44,119 nt of DNA from Oscillatoriales cyanobacterium PMM_0080 (GTDB taxonomy: Bacteria > Cyanobacteriota > Cyanobacteriia > Cyanobacteriales > Microcoleaceae), in contig CASBQF010000008.1 of NCBI GenBank assembly GCA_949127775.1, forward strand, positions 1 through 44,119. Direction: 5' to 3'. This document shows, piece by piece, positions 8,711 through 17,101 of the stretch (positions are counted from its first letter, which is position 1; each line of letters starts with the position of its first letter). Below the pieces are notes generated by a model. That model made no database searches. It was not told where the DNA came from and worked only from the letters and a program-made list of their open reading frames with translations. A program made the position numbers and the translations under genes.

Positions 8711-9616
8711 ATGCTTGTGCCCCTCGGCTTCGGTCAGCGATCGATAGTTACTTCTCTCGGCAGAATGGTCTACTACACTGCTGAAAAAACGCCTTGGCTC
8801 GGGTTGCCGACCTCAGATTCGGAAAATAAACCGACTTTGGTATTTTTTCACGGTTTTGGGGGCGGTTCGAGTGCCTATGAATGGTCAAAAGTTTATCCAG
8901 CTTTTGCGGCAGAATATCGAACTTTAGCACCTGATTTAATTGGTTGGGGGCGATCGGAACATCCGCCCAGAGATTATCAGGTCGATGATTATATCACAAC
9001 CTTGATTGAATTTATCGAAAAAACTTGCGACAGTCCGATAGATGCGATCGCTTCTTCTCTAACGGGGGCGATCGCAGCTCGGATCGCGATCGCCCGTCCC
9101 GATCTCTTCAAATCTCTAATTTTGACCATACCAAGCGGTTTATCCGACTTCGGACAAAATTACCGCAACAGTTTCTTCGCTCAGCTAGTCAACACCCCGA
9201 TTTTAGACCGATTGCTCTACAGTACCGGAATCGCCACAGACGGCGGCATCCGCAGCTTCTTAGAACAGCGCCAATTTGCCGATTCCCGCCGCGTTTACCA
9301 AGAAATTGTAGATGCTTATCTCGCATCCGCCTTAGAACCAAATGCAGAATATGCCGCCCTGTCTTTTGTGCGCGGAGATTTATGCTTTGATTTGTCGCTA
9401 TACATCACTCAACTAACAACGCCGACTGCGATTATTTGGGGAGAAAAATCACAGTTTACCAGCCCCGATATCGGGCAGCGGTTGGCAAATCTCAACCCCG
9501 AAGCAATCAAAGTTTTTCAATCTTTGGAAGACGTAGGTTTGACTCCGCAGTTGGAAGTTCCCGCAGTCACGATCGGCTTAATTAGACAATATTTAAAATT
9601 GCTTTCTCAAGGGTGA
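8711..9616 (+). CDS. Alpha/beta-hydrolase fold protein
   Basis: A 301-residue alpha/beta-hydrolase. The oxyanion-hole motif is HGFGGG (47-52), and the nucleophile elbow reads IASSLTG with Ser116 in the catalytic position (canonical G-x-S-x-G degenerated to A-x-S-x-T-G). The acid region reads IIWGEKSQFTSPD. The catalytic His normally expected near the C-terminus is not seen: the corresponding segment is GLTPQLEVPAV. Activity may therefore be altered or lost. The start is supported by GAGG seven bases before the ATG. The substrate is unknown. Confidence 0.88.
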   Translation: MLVPLGFGQRSIVTSLGRMVYYTAEKTPWLGLPTSDSENKPTLVFFHGFGGGSSAYEWSKVYPAFAAEYRTLAPDLIGWGRSEHPPRDYQVDDYITTLIEFIEKTCDSPIDAIASSLTGAIAARIAIARPDLFKSLILTIPSGLSDFGQNYRNSFFAQLVNTPILDRLLYSTGIATDGGIRSFLEQRQFADSRRVYQEIVDAYLASALEPNAEYAALSFVRGDLCFDLSLYITQLTTPTAIIWGEKSQFTSPDIGQRLANLNPEAIKVFQSLEDVGLTPQLEVPAVTIGLIRQYLKLLSQG

Positions 9617-9743
9617 AGTTCGGCAACGGATTCGCTCGCGCGAAATGTAACGGATTGAGGAAGAGGGAAGTTTGGAAAGGAGCAATGTACCGGATGTAAC
9701 GGATTTAATATCAAATCCGGTAGCGTAGGAATTAATATTTCCC

Positions 9744-9775
9744 GACAGTGGTAGGCGCATACGGACTCGAACCAT
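9744..9775 (-). other. tRNA 3'-end-like fragment
   Basis: On the minus strand the sequence reads a T-arm-like CATGGTTCGAGTCCGTA, then TGCGCCT, then A and CCA. The loop TTCGAGT is canonical, but the T-stem has one mismatch and one wobble. No D-arm or anticodon arm is found upstream. It is probably a remnant or a former attachment site rather than a functional tRNA. Confidence 0.4.
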
Positions 9776-9842
9776 GAGGACACTCAAGATGCCGTTTCCC
9801 TACTCCAATTAATTGTAGGGAAACGGCATCTTGAGTGTCCTC
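9776..9842. repeat. Perfect 28-bp inverted repeat
   Basis: The arms at 9776-9803 and 9815-9842 are perfectly complementary around an 11-base loop, TCCAATTAATT. The arm contains GGACACTC, AAGATGCC and GTTTCCCTAC, a variant of the GGACACGGCA family with AAGATGCC in the core. It lies between two convergent genes and could stop transcription in both directions. Confidence 0.9.
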
Positions 9843-9973
9843 CGTTTATATAAATTCCGGTGTAACCGGAATTTATATAACGGATATAAGGGATTGAGTA
9901 AGAGGGCAGAAGGAAAATTAATTCCCAATTCCCGATTACCGATTACCAATGCCCAATGCCCAATGCCCAATGA

Positions 9974-10498
9974 CTACTCTTTCACTCGCACGTCCATAAC
10001 GCTGGCGTTGAAAATGTACTTTTTGCCTTCGAGTTCTAGAGTAGTGCCAATTTTGACTTTCGTATTCCCTAAAACCGGGCCATTTTCAGTAAGTTGACCT
10101 TTTCCCTCTAGGGTAAACATCATGTTTCTACTGAATGATTCTTCTTCTCTGGGATCGGGAAGAGCTTTGACAGATCCGTTGGGCTGGGGAACTGCTAGGG
10201 TTCTGGGGATAGTTTTGACAGATTTGATCGTAATCTGACCGGAGGGTTGATTGCGGATCACCACATTAATTTTATCGCCTGCTTTGAATAATGATTGAAC
10301 GTTTGTGCCTTTGAGTCCGATCGCAATTGCATCAATCTCTACAGGTTTGTCAATGCTGCCGACTTGGGCGACGGAACCGCCAGAAGTGCCGGGAAAGAAG
10401 AAGATGCCGACTGCAACTAGCAGCACAATCATCGCGGCACCTACGTCTAGAATGCTGATTTTGCCGAACAGTCGGCCTTGAGAATCCAAAATTTTCAT
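9974..10498 (-). CDS. DUF4330 family membrane-anchored protein
   Basis: A 174-residue protein matching the cyanobacterial DUF4330 family. It has a short cytoplasmic N-terminus (MKILDSQGRLFGKISILD), one transmembrane segment (about 19-36) and a beta-rich outer domain of about 135 residues. The frame stays open to 10570, but the ATG at 10498 gives the usual start of the family, so I choose it. The function is not known; the topology suggests a thylakoid- or plasma-membrane anchored periplasmic or lumenal domain. Confidence 0.85.
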   Translation of the reverse strand: MKILDSQGRLFGKISILDVGAAMIVLLVAVGIFFFPGTSGGSVAQVGSIDKPVEIDAIAIGLKGTNVQSLFKAGDKINVVIRNQPSGQITIKSVKTIPRTLAVPQPNGSVKALPDPREEESFSRNMMFTLEGKGQLTENGPVLGNTKVKIGTTLELEGKKYIFNASVMDVRVKE

Positions 10499-10774
10499 AA
10501 ATCGCCTATAAACGGACAGCGACAGGAGTATCTGTACAAGCCAAAAGATATTACCACAACGATCGCCCAAAATCAGCAGGACTTGGGCTGCCGTCGGCAG
10601 AAGGTACAGGGGACGGCGGTTGGTTGATTTGCCCGATCGCCCGGGAGCTCGCGGCGCGGTGAAAAATTGGCAACAAGTTAAAATAGCAACTAAGCAGCAT
10701 CAAATTTCGTCTTCCTATTGAGTGACTTTTGCCATTTTTCCTAAAATTTACCGATCTTTTCGCACGTATCAATC

Positions 10775-11626
10775 ATGTTAAAAAGTTTGTGGTTGACTTG
10801 CCGGCGTAGTTGCGGGCGCGGGATTTATCTGTTTCTGTCGCTGATTTTGGCTGTGGGTATTTCGGTGATCAGGCCCGCACCGACGATCGCCTTTTCTTTG
10901 CCAGAACTAATTTTTCGGGGCATTCAAGTTATTCAATTGTCGAATATGTCCGATCGCCAAGAGGTGACGGTTGGCCAACAAATTAATCAACAGTTGACCA
11001 AAAGCGAGTTTAAAATTGACCAAGATCGCGCCACTACACTATATATCAACCGCATTGGTCAGCGGCTCGCTCAAGAAAGCACTCGCCCGGATATTCCCTA
11101 TACTTTCCAGGTGATTGACGACAAGAATATTAATGCTTTTGCCACAATGGGCGGTTTTGTTTATGTCAATAAAGGTTTGATGGCGGCGGCGGATAATGAA
11201 GCTGAATTGGCAAGTGTAATCGCTCATGAAATCGGGCATATTACTGCTCGTCACTCGATTCAACAAATGCGTCAAATGGCGATCGCCTCTGGTGTAGCTT
11301 CTGCCACGGGACTCGATCGATCTCGGGCGGTTCAGATTGGGGTAGAATTGGCTTTGCGCCGCCCGCACAGCCGTCAAGCTGAATACGAAGCGGATCAGTT
11401 GGGATTGGAAACTATGGGGCGATCGGGCTACGCTCAATCTGGGATGGTTGATTTTATGAAAAAACTGCTCAACAAACCTTCTCCTCCGAGCATTTTGAGC
11501 ACGCACCCGGCTACTGGCGATCGTATAGCTGCTATAAATCAGGCGATCGACCCGGATCTCGCTAGCGGTGAAGGCTTGAATAATGCGGCTTACAAGTTAC
11601 AAATGCGCAGACTGTTGGGATATTAG
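10775..11626 (+). CDS. M48-family zinc metalloprotease
   Basis: A 283-residue exported M48 peptidase. A Sec signal peptide covers about 1-39 (hydrophobic ILFL core, end near PTIA-F). The zinc site is HEIGH (151-155) with the third ligand probably Glu203 in AEYEAD. The spacing matches BepA/LoiP/YcaL-type periplasmic proteases, which degrade misfolded envelope proteins. The length is typical and no TPR tail is present. It is transcribed alone, and a palindromic repeat block follows. Confidence 0.93.
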   Translation: MLKSLWLTCRRSCGRGIYLFLSLILAVGISVIRPAPTIAFSLPELIFRGIQVIQLSNMSDRQEVTVGQQINQQLTKSEFKIDQDRATTLYINRIGQRLAQESTRPDIPYTFQVIDDKNINAFATMGGFVYVNKGLMAAADNEAELASVIAHEIGHITARHSIQQMRQMAIASGVASATGLDRSRAVQIGVELALRRPHSRQAEYEADQLGLETMGRSGYAQSGMVDFMKKLLNKPSPPSILSTHPATGDRIAAINQAIDPDLASGEGLNNAAYKLQMRRLLGY

Positions 11627-11669
11627 GAATTTTAAATCATTTAAATTCTGGTTGCACCGGAATAATAGA

Positions 11670-11875
11670 GTAGGGAAACGGCACTGCCGTCTCCTAATTT
11701 CTTTTCGACATACGGGGAGGACACGGCAATGCCGTTTCCCTACCCAAGATAATATTGTAGGGAAACGGCACTGCCGTCTCCTAATTTCTTTTCGACATAC
11801 GGGGAGGACACGGCAATGCCGTTTCCCTACCCAAAATAATATTGTAGGGACACGGCACTGCCGTCTCCTAATTTC
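11670..11875. repeat. 87-bp tandem repeat made of facing palindromes
   Basis: An 87-bp unit starts at 11670, repeats at 11757 and begins a third, partial copy at 11844. Each unit contains GTAGGGAAACGGCACTGCC, TTCTTTTCGACATACGGGG and GGACACGGCAATGCC followed by GTTTCCCTACCC. Neighbouring half-units can pair with each other. It fills the gap between two convergent genes (286 bp). Confidence 0.88.
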
Positions 11876-11912
11876 GGCTAATAATTCCGATGCTACCCAA
11901 TTTTGTGATGAT

Positions 11913-12683
11913 TTAAGCCTGATGTTGAACCACAGGATCGATCGCAGGTTTTGGGAGTGCCAACTGTGGCAGTCTCAATTGTCTGACAACTTCATCAAAC
12001 GGCAAAATTCGGACTTGATTGTTAAATACATTTACTTGATAAACTCTGCGGTAGCTGAAGTCGAGTCCTGTCAGCCAGCCGCTTTTTGGATGATAAGCAC
12101 CTGTGTCAATATCCAACCAACCTTGACCCCTGACTAATTCGCCTGGCCTGACGCCCTCAAAGGTAAAGGTGATTGTGTGACCGGTGATAATTAATTTATT
12201 CGGAAAATAGGGTTTCGATATGGTGTGAAATTCTTTGCGAATCCAGCAGAGTTGTTCGATCGACTGGAGAGCGAATGGCATTGTGGGATGGACACCGGCA
12301 TGAACCAGCCAGATGTCCCCTAAGTCAATGTACGTGGGGAGCGATCGCAGCCAATCTAAGTGTTTGTACGGCATCATCCCTGTATCTCTGTAGCTGGCGA
12401 CTGTCGCATCGCCACCGCTGTACAGCCAAGATTGCCACGCCCGTATATCCACCGACTCCCCCGACAAAGCATCTAACATCAATTGTTCATGATTGCCCAG
12501 CAGAGTTTGGTAGGGGCTGTGCTGGACAAAATCTAATACCTGAGCACTTTTCGGGCCGCGATCGATTAAGTCTCCCAAAAAATACACGCGATCGTCCGAT
12601 CTCGGGGCAAGTGCCTCTAGTAGCAGCATTAAACCATCGTAATGCCCGTGTACGTCCCCGATAACAATGCGCCGCTGATCCAC
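11913..12683 (-). CDS. Metallophosphoesterase, PPP-type protein phosphatase
   Basis: A 256-residue calcineurin-like phosphoesterase resembling bacterial PrpA/PrpB Ser/Thr phosphatases. The three signature motifs are GDVHG (9-13), GDLIDRG (37-43) and GNHE (63-66), followed by the metal-binding histidines in WLVHAGVHP and ITGHT. It would hydrolyse phosphomonoesters on proteins, or a dinucleotide polyphosphate, in the cytoplasm. The start is GTG at 12683. Length and motifs look complete. Confidence 0.92.
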   Translation of the reverse strand: MDQRRIVIGDVHGHYDGLMLLLEALAPRSDDRVYFLGDLIDRGPKSAQVLDFVQHSPYQTLLGNHEQLMLDALSGESVDIRAWQSWLYSGGDATVASYRDTGMMPYKHLDWLRSLPTYIDLGDIWLVHAGVHPTMPFALQSIEQLCWIRKEFHTISKPYFPNKLIITGHTITFTFEGVRPGELVRGQGWLDIDTGAYHPKSGWLTGLDFSYRRVYQVNVFNNQVRILPFDEVVRQLRLPQLALPKPAIDPVVQHQA

Positions 12684-13106
12684 TGTGTTTATCCGCTTCC
12701 CTAACTCAAAACCTTAACTATTAGCTTATAGCATCCAATTTTGGTACTATATTTACCACCCTGTTTTGTGGAGCAGGGGTATTATCCATTATACGGCTTT
12801 GTACAAAGATTCAGTAAAAATCATCAGTATCTGTTTGCGTCGCTACTAATAGCAAAACTCGAAAGCTCTTAATTTCGTTTTTGCAACTCCTGTTATTGAG
12901 TCAAAGCTGTAGGGTGCGTCAGCCATTAGCCGATCGATTCAGTCGAAAATAACGCTAGCTGACGCACCCTACAATACTATTAATTAGGTGATTGCGAAAA
13001 AACAATAGTATTTTGTAGGGGTGGGTTTAGCTAAGAATCACTCCTATACAAGCCAGTTTATAAAGGCAAAACCCGCCCGACCCATCAGAGGTTTATTTGT
13101 ACCCAC
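12684..13106. other. 423-bp intergenic region with a 16-bp inverted repeat
   Basis: It holds a stem-loop element at 12908-12973 and a sequence at about 13084-13107 (GTTTATTTGTACCCACCTACT) that is the inverse of one at 5397-5417. The latter supplies the TAG stop of the DUF1995 gene. Upstream sequence (12684-12780) should contain the promoter of the phosphatase gene. No gene is supported. Confidence 0.65.
12908..12973. repeat. Stem-loop repeat with GTAGGGTGCGTCAGC arms
   Basis: Perfect 16-bp arms TGTAGGGTGCGTCAGC and GCTGACGCACCCTACA flank a loop containing CATTAGCCGATCGATT. A second copy with a nearly identical loop lies at 14853-14912, so this is a dispersed family. No coding potential is seen. 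Confidence 0.88.
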
Positions 13107-13853
13107 CTACTGAGTCAAAGCTTTGAGGAATGTCTGGAGTTCTGCCAAAAAACCTTTCTTTTTTAGCGGTTTGGCAGGTGCGCTGGAGTTGGGATCGGCG
13201 GTTCCCATAGCTTTGGCTAAAATCCGCTCTAAGTCGTCTCCGACTGGTTTTTGGGCAGTTTCCGAAATTAGTTCGTATTCGTCGTTTGTTTCCAGCCAGA
13301 CTTGCCAGGATTGCGGGTAGCAGCGAAATAGGGCTGCACTGTCTAGGGGTCTGATGTAGTAACACGATTCGATTTTGTTGAGGAAGCGCTCGCGCAATTG
13401 GCGGCCTGCATAGCCTATGCCTATGGTAGCCACATCTTCGAGGCGCGGGTTGAGGAGGATTACGGGGCGATCGCCCGCAGCTCTGTAAAGTTTTTCGACT
13501 TGCGCCACTTCTACCGCCGCCGGATTCACCAACAAAAACAGTTGATCTTCCGGTGCTAATTTATCTTCAACCGGAGTGCGGCTACTGCCCAAATCAGTGA
13601 TTTTAAACGCTGTTTGTCCCCAGTCGCGGCGCGCGAGGGCTGCTGAACCAGCATCGGGGAAGAAGACTTTAACTCCCGAGTGGATGTCCTCAAATTCTGG
13701 TAAGAATTGTTGGGTGATAGACTGTGCTTGCAGTGCGATTTCGGGAAATACTAATTCGACTTGCAGTAAAGTTTGACCATCTGCAAGAGCGGCGGCGGTT
13801 GCAATGCGGGATTGGGCGATCGCATCATCGAGATCCTTTGGCAGTTCTGTCAT
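13107..13853 (-). CDS. DUF1995 family protein
   Basis: A 248-residue soluble protein matching the DUF1995 family, which is found in cyanobacteria and plant chloroplasts. Recognisable parts are the N-terminal LPKDLDDAIAQSRIATAAALADG helix, the VEL.FPE strand, FPDAGSAALARRDWG, and the LLVNPAAVEVAQVEKLYRAA segment. The Lys-rich tail (about 228-248) is variable. The role is not established. The stop codon lies at the edge of a dispersed repeat. Confidence 0.85.
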   Translation of the reverse strand: MTELPKDLDDAIAQSRIATAAALADGQTLLQVELVFPEIALQAQSITQQFLPEFEDIHSGVKVFFPDAGSAALARRDWGQTAFKITDLGSSRTPVEDKLAPEDQLFLLVNPAAVEVAQVEKLYRAAGDRPVILLNPRLEDVATIGIGYAGRQLRERFLNKIESCYYIRPLDSAALFRCYPQSWQVWLETNDEYELISETAQKPVGDDLERILAKAMGTADPNSSAPAKPLKKKGFLAELQTFLKALTQ

Positions 13854-13933
13854 TAATCTTATTATTTTTAAGGGAATTCTCTCAATCCAATTTTACCTGA
13901 GATATTGCACCATTTTCAATTTGTATCGGGCTA

Positions 13934-13999
13934 GGAACAGGCAAGATGCCTGTTCCACAATAAAATTCACTCTTTGTGTAACAGGCATCTTGCCTGTTC
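13934..13999. repeat. Paired AACAGGCAAGATGCC palindromes
   Basis: GAACAGGCAAGATGCCTGTTC and an inverse copy, AACAGGCATCTTGCCTGTTC, are separated by about 25 bases. Each is palindromic itself and the two can also pair with each other. It lies between two minus-strand genes. Confidence 0.8.
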
Positions 14000-14032
14000 T
14001 CGATCGTGGTACAAGATGTAAGTTTTACCGCA

Positions 14033-14764
14033 TCAAGCCACAAAAGCGAACACAGACACGGGCGAACCGGAACCTCCCAAAAGGCGCAATATTCCGATCG
14101 CTAAAGTGAAGTCAGCCGCAGGTAACAAGTCGAGATTTGCCAGATTTTCCAGCACTATTCGCTGCTTTTCCAATACCAGTTTATTAACTGCAAAACTTTG
14201 ATCTTGTCCCGGATCGACTCCGTGGGTGTCGGTGCCAATTCCAGCGATCGATCGTTCTTCTAGCAAAAATTGAGTTACTGCTTTGCCAAATCCAGGAAAA
14301 TGGCAAATTCCGCCATCGTCTTGATTAAAAAATGCTCGCTCATCATCCCATTTTGCTTGCCAACCAGTATACAATAAAACTAGATTTCCTGGTTCTATAA
14401 ATTTGTGCTGTTGTTCCCAAGTCAATATATCATCGACTGTTAAACTGTAGTCGGGATTGGCAAGACTTTGCTCGCGAATGTCGATCGCAATTCCCGACAA
14501 AACTAGCGATTGCGGCGTATAACTATCAATGCTCGGGCCTGCCGTCTCAAAGCTATTGGGTGCGTTGATGTGAGTGCCGCTGTGTTCTCCCATTGAGAAT
14601 TTTCGCAGGAAATACCCATCTTTTTCTATGTGAGATACTGTTTCAAATTCTGTCGCCGGATCTCCCGGCCAGATGGGAATATTTGGATGAATTGGATGGG
14701 TTAAGTCTATAATGTCGCGGTAGGCGATCGTTTTTAAATTGTTTGAATTAAAGTTATTTGTCAT
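14033..14764 (-). CDS. Cyclase-family hydrolase, kynurenine formamidase-like
   Basis: A 243-residue member of the cyclase family (metal-dependent amidohydrolase-type enzymes such as KynB and isatin hydrolase). The fold signature is DLTHPIHPNIPIWPGDP followed by HSGTHINAPNSF (61-72). The family consensus is H-x-G-T-H-x-D-x-P-x-H-F, so here the metal-binding Asp is Asn67 and the last His is Ser71. Metal binding or specificity may differ. The later GIGTDTHGVDPGQD is also typical. I use the ATG at 14764; an in-frame GTG at 14791 is an alternative. Confidence 0.85.
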   Translation of the reverse strand: MTNNFNSNNLKTIAYRDIIDLTHPIHPNIPIWPGDPATEFETVSHIEKDGYFLRKFSMGEHSGTHINAPNSFETAGPSIDSYTPQSLVLSGIAIDIREQSLANPDYSLTVDDILTWEQQHKFIEPGNLVLLYTGWQAKWDDERAFFNQDDGGICHFPGFGKAVTQFLLEERSIAGIGTDTHGVDPGQDQSFAVNKLVLEKQRIVLENLANLDLLPAADFTLAIGILRLLGGSGSPVSVFAFVA

Positions 14765-14852
14765 CTGCAAAAACGAAGTTTTGAATCGCACGAAATATCG
14801 TAGGGAAACGGCATCTTGAGTGTCCAGGGCCGGATTATAGTTATTTCAATGA

Positions 14853-14912
14853 TAAGGTGCGTCAGCCATTAGCCGATCGATTAAATCAAAAATCATCCTA
14901 GCTGACACACCC
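14853..14912. repeat. Second copy of the GTGCGTCAGC stem-loop
   Basis: AAGGTGCGTCAGC and GCTGACACACCCT flank a loop starting CATTAGCCGATCGATTAAA, nearly identical to the copy at 12908-12973. One arm mismatch (GACACA for GACGCA) shows divergence. Just upstream, at 14800-14825, is a GTAGGGAAACGGCATCTTGAG arm related to 9815. Confidence 0.8.
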
Positions 14913-14927
14913 TACAATACTTCAGAA

Positions 14928-15989
14928 TCACCCGACAATGCGATCGAGCGTAGCTTCCATCACATCCTTTGTCTGCCCGGAAACAGTATACACCAAAGCT
15001 TCTCGATAAACTCTCCCCGCCGGGTGCAGCGCACCGTTAGCCGCACCGCTGGAAACTGCAACCGCAGCGTGCCCGCAGCGCACCGCTAAATCAATAGCTT
15101 GAGCTCGGAGTGCTAATTGTTCGGCTTTTGAGCTATGTTGAGATTGTGCGAAATGCTGTTTTAGCCGATCGAGCTTCAGCTCCAATTTTGTGCAAGCCGC
15201 CGCAATCACAGGCGAATCTTTAGAAGTCGCCGCCGCTGAAATTACATCCAATCCCGCGCGAATACAACCAAAAGTAGTCGGAACAAAATTTAGGATATTT
15301 TTGCTGTCATTTTCCGCAATCCACCCGACAGGTTTAACGGCAATTATTTCCGATTCATCCAGCAACCAATTATCGAGAGTTGCTGTCACAGTATTAGTCG
15401 AATTCATGGCGATTAACTGCATGATTTCGCTAAAACGTATTTTACCATATTCACGGTCAATATTGACAAAAGGGAGCAAACCGAAAACCGCGCGATTGTC
15501 TGGAAGTACCGCAGCCACAATAAACTTTTGAAATAAGCCAAAACCTGTAATCCAAGGAACATTCCCCGACAGTAAATAGCCATTTGGTGCGGGAGTTGCG
15601 GTGACTGCCGGTTTGCCCGATCGCCTTAAATGCGAAAATCCCACACCCAAGCGTAACTCTTTTTGGGCGATCGCGCCCAAGTATCTGCTTTTTAGCATTT
15701 CATTGTCGCTGCTGGCAATCATCGCAGTTGCGCTGTGGTGCTGAGTTTGCAGGAAAGACAAAGCGCCGGAATATCGCGCCGTCAATTCCTGATATTCGTA
15801 AAAAATCTCCGGTGAAATTTCCGCGCCGCCCCATTTTTGGGGAACTCGCAGCGCCAAGAGCGATCGATTTTCCAATCCAGAAAGTGCTTTTTTCAGTGCT
15901 TCCGAGTCGCTGTCGATAACTTCTGCGTGGGGTGATACGCACTCTTTCAGGTAAGTTTCTGTCCTGTTAAGAATATCTTTAAAATCCAT
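14928..15989 (-). CDS. Acyl-CoA dehydrogenase family protein
   Basis: A 353-residue flavoprotein of the acyl-CoA dehydrogenase superfamily. The N-terminal helical domain (1-110) includes LALRVPQKWGGAEISPEIFYEY. The central beta domain includes LGVGFSHLRRSG, then TATPAPNGYLLSGNVPWITG, which matches the flavin-contacting segment. The C-terminal helical bundle follows. It is slightly shorter than the usual 380 residues, and the catalytic Glu cannot be assigned by eye. Cyanobacteria generally lack classical beta-oxidation, so the substrate is unclear. It lies 163 bp from the cyclase gene on the same strand. Confidence 0.88.
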   Translation of the reverse strand: MDFKDILNRTETYLKECVSPHAEVIDSDSEALKKALSGLENRSLLALRVPQKWGGAEISPEIFYEYQELTARYSGALSFLQTQHHSATAMIASSDNEMLKSRYLGAIAQKELRLGVGFSHLRRSGKPAVTATPAPNGYLLSGNVPWITGFGLFQKFIVAAVLPDNRAVFGLLPFVNIDREYGKIRFSEIMQLIAMNSTNTVTATLDNWLLDESEIIAVKPVGWIAENDSKNILNFVPTTFGCIRAGLDVISAAATSKDSPVIAAACTKLELKLDRLKQHFAQSQHSSKAEQLALRAQAIDLAVRCGHAAVAVSSGAANGALHPAGRVYREALVYTVSGQTKDVMEATLDRIVG

Positions 15990-16077
15990 CTTTTATAATT
16001 AATGTGAAACTTATTATTTGTAATTTATTGGTTTACAATGATTGTGGGACGGGCCGGAGAGCCCGTCCCAAACTAAC

Positions 16078-16854
16078 TTATTCCCAAACTTTCCAAGGAG
16101 CCTTCCCTTCATCCCAAAGCTCATTTAAATACTTATACTCCCGATAAGTATCCATCGCAAAAAAGAAGCCTTCATGGCGGTAAGCCATCAACTGTCCCTC
16201 TGCCGCCAAACGCTGCATCGGCTCCTGTTCTAAAACACAATCATCCCCACCCAAATACTCAAATATCCGGCGGTTAAATATGATATATCCCACACTAATC
16301 CAACCATCTATTTGAGGCTTTTCAGCAAATTCTCGTACTTGACCTTCACTATCTACATCCAAAATTCCAAAACGAGAAATCGGGCGAAAAGTAGTAACAG
16401 TTGCTAGCTTACCATGAGACTTATGAAATTCGAGCAATTTCTCAATATCGACATCAGCAACTCCATCGCCGTATGTCACCATAAAATTCTCGCTATCGAT
16501 ATATTTTTCAATCCGTTTTACCCGCCCTCCCGTCAAGCTTTCTGCGCCAGTTTCAGCCAGCGTTACATGAAAATCTTGTTCACGATGTTCCTCTTGATAG
16601 GTGATGCTATTTTTGCGGCCCAGACAGATAGTAAAGTCATTGTTCATGGCTTCATAATTCAGGAAATATTCCTTAATCATGTTCCCGCGATAGCCCAAGC
16701 ACACCACAAAGTTTTGGAAACCGTAGTGGGCATAGATTTTCATGATGTGCCAAATAATCGGACGCCCGCCGACATCAACTAAAGGTTTGGGGCGAAATTC
16801 TGTTTCTTCTCTGAGACGAGTACCAAGACCGCCAGCCAGGATGACTACTTGCAT
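16078..16854 (-). CDS. rfbF: Glucose-1-phosphate cytidylyltransferase
   Basis: This enzyme makes CDP-glucose from CTP and glucose 1-phosphate, the first step towards CDP-linked 3,6-dideoxyhexoses and related sugars of surface polysaccharides. The signature is LAGGLGTRLREETEFRPKPLVDVGGRPIIWHIM near the N-terminus, followed by VTYGDGVADVDI and CLGYRGNMIKEYF, all diagnostic of RfbF. I place the start at the ATG at 16854, which gives 258 residues, the usual length, and has AAAGGTG about six bases upstream. The frame is open for 20 further codons. The other CDP-sugar genes (rfbG and others) are not in the window. Confidence 0.95.
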   Translation of the reverse strand: MQVVILAGGLGTRLREETEFRPKPLVDVGGRPIIWHIMKIYAHYGFQNFVVCLGYRGNMIKEYFLNYEAMNNDFTICLGRKNSITYQEEHREQDFHVTLAETGAESLTGGRVKRIEKYIDSENFMVTYGDGVADVDIEKLLEFHKSHGKLATVTTFRPISRFGILDVDSEGQVREFAEKPQIDGWISVGYIIFNRRIFEYLGGDDCVLEQEPMQRLAAEGQLMAYRHEGFFFAMDTYREYKYLNELWDEGKAPWKVWE

Positions 16855-17101
16855 TTTTTCACCTTTTGAAAACTTATCAATTAATCTATCATCAATTATC
16901 TGGGATTTTTTCAAAGAATTATTAACAAATTCTCAGATTGAGTGAAGCTTTGTAAATCATAAAAATAAATTATCTTCTAAATAAAAGTAGCGTCGCTATA
17001 CACCGTGCAATTAAATGCTACGCGCAATTTGTAACTAACTAATGCTAAAGTAGGAAGCAGATAAAAATACTAGACAACTATACTGAATATCCAAAATAGC
17101 A

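Larger units (their letters stand above)
9617..9973. other. 357-bp repeat-bearing intergenic region
   Basis: It contains a block (9617-9710) with repeated AACGGAT/TGTAACGGAT motifs that reappears inverted near 26100-26190. A CAAATCCGGTAGC segment (about 9713) is shared with 5780. A tRNA 3'-end-like fragment lies on the minus strand, followed by a perfect 28-bp inverted repeat. The two flanking genes converge. No gene is supported. Confidence 0.7.

Noticed and set aside
11583-12137. 184-codon plus-strand frame
   Set aside because: It translates the 87-bp tandem repeat twice and then the antisense of the phosphatase gene.
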